DNA of 13,718 nt, from assembly GCA_937900755.1 (NCBI GenBank), contig CALCDN010000240.1, positions 1 to 13,718 on the forward strand, read 5' to 3'. Positions 1 to 6,752 of the stretch are shown here, one piece after another. The notes below the pieces were generated by a model. It did no database searches. It was not told the DNA's origin and worked only from the letters and a program-made list of their open reading frames with translations. How positions within the stretch are numbered: position 1 is the first letter of the stretch; every line of letters starts with the position of its first letter. The DNA is from an uncultured Acetobacter sp. GTDB lineage: Bacteria; Pseudomonadota; Alphaproteobacteria; Acetobacterales; Acetobacteraceae. The translations under genes and the position numbers were made by a program.

Positions 1-49
1 ATCTACACAAGGAGTATCGTCGGCAGCGTCAGATGTGTATAAGAGACAG
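1..49 (+). other. Untrimmed Illumina Nextera adapter (not genomic)
   Basis: These bases are library adapter. Bases 1-8 (ATCTACAC) are the end of the P5 sequence, 9-16 (AAGGAGTA) match the Nextera XT i5 index S507 from memory, 17-30 (TCGTCGGCAGCGTC) are the Nextera read-1 adapter, and 31-49 (AGATGTGTATAAGAGACAG) are the Tn5 mosaic end used in tagmentation. Genomic sequence begins at base 50. One reading frame of the adapter translates to the familiar artefact MCIRDS, fused to the following gene. The contig therefore ends here and nothing upstream can be inferred. Confidence 0.98.
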
Positions 50-236
50 CGCCATGGTCATGGCGGCACTAACCCCGGTCTGCATGCTGTTCCTGCGTTG
101 CCACCAGGGGATCAGCCACAACCCGGCGGAAGCCGTGCGGCATGACGATGTGCACACGGCCTTGCTGGTCATGCTTGATTTCATACGCGCCCTTGCCGCC
201 ACCCCGGCCCCAGAACCAACGGAGTTTTCTGCATGA
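50..236 (+). CDS. allC: Allantoate amidohydrolase / M20-family Zn hydrolase, C-terminal fragment
   Basis: Only the last 61 residues of this gene are present, because the contig starts inside it at the adapter junction. The first complete genomic codon is GCC at 51. The fragment contains AMVMAALTPVCMLF and GISHNPAE, which match the C-terminal part of M20-type allantoate amidohydrolases and N-carbamoyl amino acid hydrolases. In that family the His of GISHNP is the last zinc ligand. Allantoate amidohydrolase converts allantoate to ureidoglycine, CO2 and ammonia, the step just before PucG, which follows directly. The stop codon overlaps the pucG start as ATGA (233-236), so the two genes are probably translationally coupled. 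The alternative, a carbamoyl amino acid hydrolase, cannot be excluded from the fragment alone, but the context favours allantoate. The catalytic domain upstream is missing. Frame and stop are certain; the assignment is fairly sure. Confidence 0.8.
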
Positions 237-1459
237 GTTCCACTTTTTTCCGGCAGATTGACCCGCCACAGCGCATGTTGATGGGCCCTGGCCCCATTAA
301 CGCGCACCCGCGTGTGCTGCGCGCCATGTCCGCTGACATGCTGGGGCAGTTCGACCCGGAAATGACAGAGTACATGAACGAAACCATGGCTCTGTACCGC
401 CAGATTTTCATGACGCGGAACCAGTGGACCTTTCTGGTGGACGGCACGGCGCGGGCAGGGATCGAGGCGGCCCTGGTCTCCCTTGTGGAACCGGGCGATA
501 AAATCCTGCTGGTGCGGGCGGGGCGCTTTGGCCTGCTTCTGTCTGAAATAGCCGAACGCATTGGCGCGCAGATCTGCGCGCTCGACCTGCCCTGGGGCGA
601 AGTGGCCACGCTGGAACAGATCGAGGATGCGCTTAAAACCCACCAGCCAAAAGTGTTCGCCTGCATCCATGGCGACACCTCCACCACCATGGCCCAACCG
701 CTGCAAGGCGTGGGCGCGCTGTGCCGCAGATACGGCGTTCTGTCCTATACGGATGTGACCGCAACGCTGGGCGGCATGGCCATAGACACGGACGGGTGGG
801 GGATTGATGTGGTCTCCGGCGGGTTGCAGAAATGCATGGGCGGGCCACCGGGTTCGGCCCCCATAACCGTGTCCGACCGTGCGGCGGAGCATATCATGGC
901 CCGCCGCCATGTGGAGGCCGGAATCCGCGCCGCAGGGGCGACCAATGGCAACCGGGCGCGCATTTTGTCCAACTATTTCGACCTGGCCATGGTCATGGAT
1001 TACTGGTCGGAAAAGCGCCTCAACCACCATACCGAGGCCACGACCATGCTCTACGGCGCGCGCGAGGCCGCGCGCATTGTGCTGGAGGAAGGGCTGGACG
1101 CCCGCTTTGCCCGCCATGCGCAGGCCAGCTCCTGCCTGATCGCGGGCCTGCGCGCGATGAACCTGCGCATTTTTGGCGACGACACGCACCGCATGACCAA
1201 CGTCACCGGCGTGTGGATCCCCGATGGTGTGGATGGCGAGGCCATACGCACGCGCATGCGTGACGATTTTGGCATAGAAATCGGCACGGCCTTTGGCCCG
1301 CTTGCAGGGCGCATCTGGCGCATTGGCACCATGGGGTACAACGCCGTCAAACATAAGGTGCTGCTCACCCTTGGCGCGCTGGAAGCCTGCCTTGCGGCAC
1401 AGGGCCACCCCCTGCCCCGAGGGGCCGCCGTGGACGCGGCCCTGGCGGACTGGCCGTAA
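233..1459 (+). CDS. pucG: (S)-ureidoglycine-glyoxylate aminotransferase PucG
   Basis: This 408-residue protein is a class V, fold type I PLP aminotransferase. The family transfers the amino group of ureidoglycine to glyoxylate, giving oxalurate and glycine. Seen in the sequence: an N-terminal GPGPIN motif at 18-23, the cofactor-binding GTARAG at 71-76, SYTDVTATLGG around 171-181 with the PLP-contacting Asp174, and the Schiff-base lysine K200 in SGGLQKCMGGPPG. The C-terminal domain carries IGTMGYNA. Length and motifs fit PucG better than the related serine-glyoxylate or alanine-glyoxylate transaminases, and the neighbours (allC-like before, hpxZXY after) supply its substrate and consume its product. 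The ATG at 233 lies 8 bases after a GGAG ribosome site inside the allC end and overlaps that stop by 4 bp. The enzyme should be cytosolic. The call rests on motifs and context. Confidence 0.9.
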   Translation: MSSTFFRQIDPPQRMLMGPGPINAHPRVLRAMSADMLGQFDPEMTEYMNETMALYRQIFMTRNQWTFLVDGTARAGIEAALVSLVEPGDKILLVRAGRFGLLLSEIAERIGAQICALDLPWGEVATLEQIEDALKTHQPKVFACIHGDTSTTMAQPLQGVGALCRRYGVLSYTDVTATLGGMAIDTDGWGIDVVSGGLQKCMGGPPGSAPITVSDRAAEHIMARRHVEAGIRAAGATNGNRARILSNYFDLAMVMDYWSEKRLNHHTEATTMLYGAREAARIVLEEGLDARFARHAQASSCLIAGLRAMNLRIFGDDTHRMTNVTGVWIPDGVDGEAIRTRMRDDFGIEIGTAFGPLAGRIWRIGTMGYNAVKHKVLLTLGALEACLAAQGHPLPRGAAVDAALADWP

Positions 1460-1493
1460 CCGGCTCGCCCAAAAACAGAAGGACGGTAAGCGC

Positions 1494-1898
1494 ATGACAC
1501 TGGATGACGCCCAGACCATCCGCGAGTTGACACACTGCTCCGACCAGTACGAACACGCACTGGCCGAAAACAGGGTGGACGCACTGGACGCCCTGTTCTG
1601 GCAGGGGCCACAGACCGTGCGTTACGGCGTGGGGGAAAACCTTTATGGCGCGAACGAAATAGCCGCGTTCCGGCGCAACCGCACCGGCGGCTCCCCCCCA
1701 CGCACCATGCTGCGCCGCACCATAACCCCCATTGGCACCCAGGCGGGGGTTGTCAGCCTGGAATTCCGCCGCACCGGTTCCACCCGTACGGGGCGGCAGA
1801 TGCAGACATGGATCAACACCCCTGATGGCTGGAAAATCCTGGCCGCCCATGTGTCCATCATGGCCGACCAGCCAGAAACCGAACGCCCCATGCTGTAA
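1494..1898 (+). CDS. hpxZ: Oxalurate catabolism protein HpxZ (AtzH-like, NTF2 fold)
   Basis: This is a 134-residue protein of the HpxZ/AtzH-like family (formerly DUF3225), which adopts an NTF2-like cone fold. Family-typical segments are LDALFW (31-36), RYGVGENLYG (43-52), AAFRRNR (57-63) and GRQMQTWINTPDGWKILAAH (100-119). The reading frame stays open back to 1293, but that part overlaps pucG. The ATG at 1494, after AGAAGGA, gives the normal family start and length. In Klebsiella pneumoniae hpxZ belongs to the hpxWXYZ operon for oxalurate use. The relative AtzH is reported to act on dicarboxyurea in s-triazine breakdown, so a hydrolytic or accessory role on oxalurate-derived carbamates is plausible but not shown here. 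It lies 34 bp after pucG and 15 bp before hpxX. The family call is firm; the biochemical role is inferred. Confidence 0.87.
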   Translation: MTLDDAQTIRELTHCSDQYEHALAENRVDALDALFWQGPQTVRYGVGENLYGANEIAAFRRNRTGGSPPRTMLRRTITPIGTQAGVVSLEFRRTGSTRTGRQMQTWINTPDGWKILAAHVSIMADQPETERPML

Positions 1899-1913
1899 GG
1901 AAAGGAGCATGCC

Positions 1914-2102
1914 ATGACCACGCCTCCCTTCTCTGACGAGGTTCTTGTTACCGCCCGCGCGCAGTCCATGGAGTTGGCACTCCCCGCCGCCTGTGTTGCG
2001 GGTGTTATTGCCAATACCCGCGTGTTGCAGAACTATGCAGCCCTTGTAAGGGATTTTTCACTCCCCGACACATGCGAACCAGCGGGGGACTACACGCCAT
2101 GA
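1914..2102 (+). CDS. hpxX: HpxX, small AtzG/GatC-like amidase subunit
   Basis: This 62-residue protein resembles the DUF4089/AtzG-like family. It has an alanine-rich middle helix, the segment NTRVLQNYAALVRDF around residues 34-48, and a C-terminal LPDTCEPAGDYTP tail typical of the family. In the Pseudomonas cyanuric acid pathway AtzG forms a complex with the amidase AtzE, much as GatC does with GatA. HpxX is expected to do the same with the next gene product, HpxY. The ATG follows the strong ribosome site AAAGGAG, and another ATG five bases upstream (1909) is out of frame. Its TGA overlaps the hpxY start by 4 bp (2099-2102), which would favour balanced synthesis of two subunits. Such short genes are easily missed by annotation. 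Family membership is likely; the partner is inferred from adjacency and known homologues. Confidence 0.83.
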   Translation: MTTPPFSDEVLVTARAQSMELALPAACVAGVIANTRVLQNYAALVRDFSLPDTCEPAGDYTP

Positions 2103-3448
2103 CCCGCTTTGCAAGTGCGCTGGCCATTGCGCAGGATATTCGGAGCGGCAAGCGCAGCGCCTCCTCCGTCATGCAAACGGTGCTGGCCACCATAGACCAG
2201 CACGACAGCGCCATTCACAGCGTGACCCACCTGTTTGCGCAGCAGGCCATGCAGCAGGCCCACGCGGTGGACGCCATGCTGGCCCGCAAGGAAGCCCTGC
2301 CCCCACTGGCCGGCGTGCCCTTTGGGGTCAAGGACCTGTTTGACATTCAGGGCCATGTGACCACCGCAGGCTCCATTGTGCTCCGCAACACGCCCCCCGC
2401 CGCACAGGACGCAGCCATAGTGGCCCGCCTGCGCGCAGCCGGGGCCATTCCTGTTGCTACGCTGAACATGGACGAGTTTGCCTACGGTTTTGCAACCGAC
2501 AACGCCCATTACGGCATAACCCGCAACCCGCACGACACAAGCCGCATGGCCGGTGGCTCCTCCGGCGGGTCGGCCGCGGCCGTTGCCGCCGGATTTTTGC
2601 CCCTGACATTGGGGACAGACACCAACGGCTCCATCCGTGTACCCGCCTCCCTTTGCGGGGTGTGGGGGCTCAAACCCACTCTGGGCCGCCTGCCCCGTGC
2701 GGGAGCCTACCCTTTTTCGGCCAGTCTGGACGTGGTGGGGCATTTTGCAGGCACGCTGGATGACCTTATGGCCGCCTTCTACATTATGGCGGACAGCCCG
2801 GTGGAACCCGAACCCCAGAACCTGCGCGCCGCATGCCTGGGCGGCTGGTTTGCCCAGAACCTGAGCCCCGCCCTGGCTGCGGCCATAAGCCGCGTCTGCC
2901 ACCACCTTGGCCTGTCGGGCACAACGGAACTGCCACAAACGCCCACGGCGCGGGCAGCGTCCTTTCTGATTACCGCCGCCGAAGGGGGCACGCTGCACCT
3001 GCCCCGCCTGCGCGCGGCAGCGGAGGACTACGACCCCGCCACCCGTGACCGGCTGCTGGCAGGCGCCATGTTGCCCGCCAGCACCTACGTGCAGGCGCAG
3101 CGCTTCCGCCGGTGGTTCCGCCAGCAGGTGCACGCCTTGTTTGAACAGGTGGATGTACTGATCGCGCCTGCCGTCATGTGCGAGGCCCCCCGGCTGGATG
3201 ACCCCACCATTATGCTGGACGGCAAACCCGCCTCCGCCCGCGCCAATCTGGGGTTGTACACCCAGCCGATCAGCCTGCCGGGCCTGCCCGTGCTCTGCCT
3301 GCCCCTGAGCAACACCGGCACCCTGCCGCTGGGCCTGCAACTTGTTGCCGCACCAGGGCGCGAGGCCGCCCTGTTCAGCCTTGCCCGCAAGCTGGAACAC
3401 GCAGGCCTTGCCGGACGCTGCCCGCTGGACACGCAACAGGCGGCGTAA
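2099..3448 (+). CDS. hpxY: AtzE-family amidase HpxY (oxalurate catabolism)
   Basis: This 449-residue protein is an amidase-signature hydrolase with the Ser-cisSer-Lys triad. The lysine is K78 in GVPFGVKDLFDI, the cis-serine region is AGGSSGGS at 151-158, and the nucleophile is S178 in GTDTNGSIR. The Asn in place of the usual Gly just before GSIR may be a feature of the AtzE/HpxY branch. With HpxX it probably hydrolyses oxalurate or a product of it, releasing ammonia and CO2. The exact reaction is not settled by sequence. The frame also allows an ATG at 2072, but 2099 is preferred: it overlaps the hpxX stop as ATGA, follows a purine-rich GGGGGA, and the extra nine residues add nothing family-like. 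A terminator hairpin that serves the opposite strand begins just after the stop. The gene ends the rightward unit. hpxW, the oxamate amidohydrolase of Klebsiella, is not in the window. Confidence 0.88.
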   Translation: MTRFASALAIAQDIRSGKRSASSVMQTVLATIDQHDSAIHSVTHLFAQQAMQQAHAVDAMLARKEALPPLAGVPFGVKDLFDIQGHVTTAGSIVLRNTPPAAQDAAIVARLRAAGAIPVATLNMDEFAYGFATDNAHYGITRNPHDTSRMAGGSSGGSAAAVAAGFLPLTLGTDTNGSIRVPASLCGVWGLKPTLGRLPRAGAYPFSASLDVVGHFAGTLDDLMAAFYIMADSPVEPEPQNLRAACLGGWFAQNLSPALAAAISRVCHHLGLSGTTELPQTPTARAASFLITAAEGGTLHLPRLRAAAEDYDPATRDRLLAGAMLPASTYVQAQRFRRWFRQQVHALFEQVDVLIAPAVMCEAPRLDDPTIMLDGKPASARANLGLYTQPISLPGLPVLCLPLSNTGTLPLGLQLVAAPGREAALFSLARKLEHAGLAGRCPLDTQQAA

Positions 3449-3449
3449 C

Positions 3450-3485
3450 AAAAAACCGCGCAACAGGGGGTACCCTGTTGCGCGG
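3450..3485 (-). terminator. Rho-independent terminator of the leftward purine operon
   Basis: A perfect 13-bp inverted repeat, CCGCGCAACAGGG (3456-3468) and CCCTGTTGCGCGG (3473-3485), flanks the 4-base loop GGTA. Read on the minus strand, the stem is followed at once by six T (A-run 3450-3455), the classical intrinsic form. It lies 24 bp beyond the xdhC stop. On the plus strand no T-run follows, so it should not act as a standard terminator for the rightward genes. It sits between two convergent units. Confidence 0.9.
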
Positions 3486-3508
3486 CGGCACCCACCCTGT
3501 GCGGTGCA

Positions 3509-4360
3509 TCACCCGGTCGCACTGGCGCAGACGTGGCCATGCGCTGTGGCGTGAATCAGTTTTTCCACCACCTCGGCCGCGACAAGGGCGGCAATCACCT
3601 CGGGGCGCTTGTCCCTTATGCCCCGCTCGCCAATGGGGCAGACCAGGGCGGCCAGCTGCTCTGGAGAAACCCCTACCGCTGCAAGAGATTTTTCAAATCT
3701 CAGCCGTTTTGTTTGCGAGCCGATCAGGCCCACATAGGCAAGGCCTGGGCGCATTAACGCGGCTTCCACAATCAATGCATCGAGTGTGTGCGAGGGGGTC
3801 AGCACCAGCACCCCCGCACCGGGCGGGGCTGTGGCCAGCACATCCTCCCATGCCGAGGTCACGCGCACCTCCACCCCCGCGGGCACGGGGCCAAATTCAT
3901 GCGCGCGCGGGTCCACCCAGACCAGCCGCAATGGCAGGGGGGCCAGCGCATGCGCCAGTGCGCGCCCCACATGCCCCGCCCCGAACAGGAACAGGACTGG
4001 ACGTTCGGCATGGTGCCGGGCCAACTGGTGCTCCAGCTCCGCGCACAGGGTCGGGGTCAGCACCTCCAGCCGTACGGCCACGCGGCCACCACAACACTGG
4101 CTGACATTTGCCCCCCCCAGCACAATCTGCTGTTCACGCAGTGCTTCGCCCGAGAGCAGCATGGCATGGGCATGCTGCTCGCATGCCAGTTCCAGAGCGC
4201 CCCCACCAACCGTACCCGCGACAACAGCCTGCCCCACCAGCATAAAAGCCCCTTCCTCCCTCGGGGTGGAGCCACGGGTCAGGGTGACGCGCGCCACCAC
4301 CAGAGGTTGCGGGGCCTGCTGCCACTGGCGCAGCAGGTCATCAGGTGTGTACCTGCGCAT
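3509..4360 (-). CDS. xdhC: Xanthine dehydrogenase accessory protein XdhC
   Basis: This 283-residue protein matches XdhC, the chaperone that binds molybdenum cofactor, supports its sulfuration and delivers it to XdhB. Seen here: GSTPRE at 30-35 and GTVGGG at 49-54 in the N-terminal domain, QCCGGRV around 88-94 with the conserved Cys pair, a Rossmann-type GAGHVG at 127-132, and GLIGSQTKR in the C-terminal domain. The ATG at 4360 is preceded by GGAG with a 6-base spacer. A GTG at 4372 is in frame, but it would place this ribosome site inside the gene. The start lies within the end of xdhB (20-bp overlap), as expected for a cofactor-insertion partner translated with its client. It is the last gene of the leftward unit, followed by an intrinsic terminator. 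A tract of eight C (plus strand, 4111-4118) lies inside it, and the frame is intact. Confidence 0.93.
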   Translation of the reverse strand: MRRYTPDDLLRQWQQAPQPLVVARVTLTRGSTPREEGAFMLVGQAVVAGTVGGGALELACEQHAHAMLLSGEALREQQIVLGGANVSQCCGGRVAVRLEVLTPTLCAELEHQLARHHAERPVLFLFGAGHVGRALAHALAPLPLRLVWVDPRAHEFGPVPAGVEVRVTSAWEDVLATAPPGAGVLVLTPSHTLDALIVEAALMRPGLAYVGLIGSQTKRLRFEKSLAAVGVSPEQLAALVCPIGERGIRDKRPEVIAALVAAEVVEKLIHATAHGHVCASATG

Positions 4361-6752
4361 GGTCCGCTCCACTTTGCTGGCGCAGGCGCTCGGCCACGCG
4401 CAAGATCTGTTCAGGTGTCGCCGGGGCGTTCAGGCCTGGGCATGTGCGGTAGTCATTCATGCTGGCCAGCGCATCGGAAATGGCGTGCAGCACCGCCAGG
4501 CCATGCACGAAAGGCGGCTCCCCCACGGCCTTGGAACGGAAGATGGTGTCTTCCCGGTTGGGCACATTGTCCATGAGTTTGACGTTGAAAATACGGGGCC
4601 GGTCGGAGCAGGCGGGAATTTTGTAGGTGCTGGGGGCATGGGTGCGCAAACGGCCCGATGTATCCCAGAACAGTTCCTCCATGGTCAGCCAGCCCGCGCC
4701 TTGCACAAAGCCGCCTTCTATCTGGCCAATATCAATATCGGGGTTAAGCGAGAGGCCCGCATCGTGCAGGATATCCACCCGCTCCATGCGGTTTTCCCCC
4801 GTGAGCAGGTCCACCGCCACCTCGGCACAGGCAGCACCATAGGCAAAGTAGTAGAACGGACGCCCCCGCCCGGTCGCCGCATCCCACGAGATTTTGGGTG
4901 TTTTGTAAAACCCCGTGGAAGACAGGGAAATACGCGCCATATACGCCGCGTTGACCAGCGTTGCGAAGGGGACCAGCTCCTCCCCCACAACAACGCCATC
5001 AGCGGTAAAACGGACCTGTTCGGGGGCGACCTGCCACCGGGTTGCGGCAAAGGCCACCAGCCGGTCCTTGATGGTGCGCACCGCCGCCAGCACGGCCATG
5101 CCGTTCAGGTCGGCACCACTGGAGGCGGCGGTGGCCGAGGTGTTGGGCACCTTGCCGGTGGTGGTGGCGGTAATGCGCACACGCTCGCGCGCCAACCCGA
5201 ACTCGCGCATGGCAATCTGCACCATTTTGGTGTGCAGGCCCTGCCCCATTTCCGTGCCGCCGTGGTTCACCTGGACCGACCCGTCGGTATAGACATGCAC
5301 CAGCGCGCCCGCCTGATTGAAGTGCGTGGCGGTAAAGGAAATGCCGAACTTGACCGGGGTAAGCGCAATGCCACGCCGTATGTGCGGGCTGGTCCTGTTG
5401 AACGCCCTTATCTGCGCGCGGCGGTGGCGATAGTCGCAGTCCTGGGCCAACTGGGTCATGACCTCGGCGGAAATGGAATCCTCCACGGTCATGTGGTACG
5501 GGGTCATGTTGCGCTCGGTTGTGCCGTAAACATTGCGCAGCCGCACATCCAGCGGGTCCAGCCCGGTGGCAAAGGCTATTTCCTCCATGATCCGCTCGGC
5601 CGCCGCCGCTCCCTGCGGGCCACCAAACCCACGGAACGCCGTGTTGGACTGCGTATTGGTGCGCAGCGGCATGGAGCGCAGGCGCACGTCGGGGTAGTAA
5701 TAGGCGTTATCGGCATGGAACAGGGCGCGATCGGTGACCGGGCCGGACAGGTCGGCCGACCAGCCGCAGCGCGCGGCCAGTTCCATATCCACCCCCAGAA
5801 CATGGCCCTGTTCGTCAAACCCCACGTCGTAATCAATCACAAAGTCATGGCGCTTGCCTGTAACCATCATGTCGTCATCACGGTCCAGGCGCAGCTTGGC
5901 GGGGCGGCCCGTGCGGGCGGCGGCAAGGGCTGCAAGGCAGGCCACGATGTTGGCCTGTGTTTCCTTCCCGCCAAAACCACCGCCCATGCGCCGCACTTCC
6001 ACGGTGACAAGGTTGTTGGGGCAGCCCAGAACATGGGCCACCATATGCTGGGTTTCGGTCGGGTGCTGGGTGGAGGAGCACACCCGCATTTCCCCGTCCT
6101 CGCCGGGCCATGCGAGGGCTGCCTGCCCTTCCAGGTAAAAATGCTCCTGCCCGCCAATGGCAAGCTGGCCCGCAAGCCTGCGGGGGGCGCTGCCCAGTGC
6201 CCGCGGGGCGTCACCGCGTGTCATTTCCAGCGAGCGGCAGACCAGGGCGCTGCCCTGTGCGCGGGCCTGCTCTATGTTCAGGACCGCTGGCAGGTCCTCA
6301 TAGTCCACCTTTGCCAGCACCGCCGCATGCCGGGCGGCGTGGCGGGTCTGGGCCACCACGGCAAACAGGGGCTGGCCACAAAAAAACACGTGGTCCTCGG
6401 CCAGCAGGGGTTCGTCCCCGGCACCCACGGGGCTGATCTGGTTATGGTGCGCGATATCGCGCGCCCTCAGCACGCACAGGACGCCGGGATAGGCCTCCAC
6501 CGCGCCAAGGTCCATGCCGAGTATGCGCGCATGGGCGCGGCCGCTCAGGCCAAGAGCCACATGCACCGCATTGGGGGGGAGGGGCACGTCATCCACGTAC
6601 CGCGCCTCGCCCGCCACGTGCAGATGCGCACTTTCGTGCCGCAAGGAGGAGGACGCTCCCCCCGCCACCTGTGCAGGCCCGTGCATGGATGCCGCCCCGG
6701 ACCGGAGTTGAGCCTGAGCCTGTTGCGTTCCCGTTTTTTGTGGGTCAACCAT
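4341..6752 (-). CDS. xdhB: Xanthine dehydrogenase, molybdopterin-binding subunit XdhB
   Basis: This 803-residue protein is the large subunit of a bacterial xanthine dehydrogenase, which oxidises hypoxanthine and xanthine to urate at a molybdenum centre. By alignment from memory with the bovine enzyme, the active-site residues are all present: E264 in GGGFGGKE (bovine E802), R342 in DRALFH (R880), F376 in FRGFGG (F914), F473 in GISFT (F1009) and the catalytic base E745 in AVGEPP (E1261). The set matches xanthine rather than aldehyde oxidation. The motifs TQHPTETQ and GGTEMGQGL are also seen. The frame is open to 6866, but the ATG at 6752 lies 5 bases after a perfect GGAGGT and overlaps the xdhA stop by 8 bp. 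The N-terminal 40 or so residues form a low-complexity Gln/Ala-rich leader before the conserved domain. The partner subunit is XdhA; the expected assembly is A2B2 in the cytosol. Confidence 0.96.
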   Translation of the reverse strand: MVDPQKTGTQQAQAQLRSGAASMHGPAQVAGGASSSLRHESAHLHVAGEARYVDDVPLPPNAVHVALGLSGRAHARILGMDLGAVEAYPGVLCVLRARDIAHHNQISPVGAGDEPLLAEDHVFFCGQPLFAVVAQTRHAARHAAVLAKVDYEDLPAVLNIEQARAQGSALVCRSLEMTRGDAPRALGSAPRRLAGQLAIGGQEHFYLEGQAALAWPGEDGEMRVCSSTQHPTETQHMVAHVLGCPNNLVTVEVRRMGGGFGGKETQANIVACLAALAAARTGRPAKLRLDRDDDMMVTGKRHDFVIDYDVGFDEQGHVLGVDMELAARCGWSADLSGPVTDRALFHADNAYYYPDVRLRSMPLRTNTQSNTAFRGFGGPQGAAAAERIMEEIAFATGLDPLDVRLRNVYGTTERNMTPYHMTVEDSISAEVMTQLAQDCDYRHRRAQIRAFNRTSPHIRRGIALTPVKFGISFTATHFNQAGALVHVYTDGSVQVNHGGTEMGQGLHTKMVQIAMREFGLARERVRITATTTGKVPNTSATAASSGADLNGMAVLAAVRTIKDRLVAFAATRWQVAPEQVRFTADGVVVGEELVPFATLVNAAYMARISLSSTGFYKTPKISWDAATGRGRPFYYFAYGAACAEVAVDLLTGENRMERVDILHDAGLSLNPDIDIGQIEGGFVQGAGWLTMEELFWDTSGRLRTHAPSTYKIPACSDRPRIFNVKLMDNVPNREDTIFRSKAVGEPPFVHGLAVLHAISDALASMNDYRTCPGLNAPATPEQILRVAERLRQQSGADHAQVHT

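Noticed and set aside
31..49. Tn5/IS50 mosaic end, suggesting a transposon insertion
   Set aside because: It is contiguous with the Nextera read-1 adapter, an i5 index and P5 bases, which natural Tn5 does not carry. It is a library artefact.
29..1519. 496-codon minus-strand open frame opposite pucG
   Set aside because: It runs into adapter sequence (ending LSLIHI, a known adapter artefact) and opposes a clear PLP enzyme gene.
4111..4118. Run of eight C within xdhC as a possible phase-variation tract
   Set aside because: The xdhC frame is intact, the tract codes for ordinary residues in a conserved region, and housekeeping cofactor-insertion genes are not typical phase-variable targets. Other C/G runs of 7 occur by composition.
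4361..4372. GTG at 4372 as the xdhC start
   Set aside because: The GGAG ribosome site for the ATG at 4360 lies within those four codons and the added residues are not family-like.
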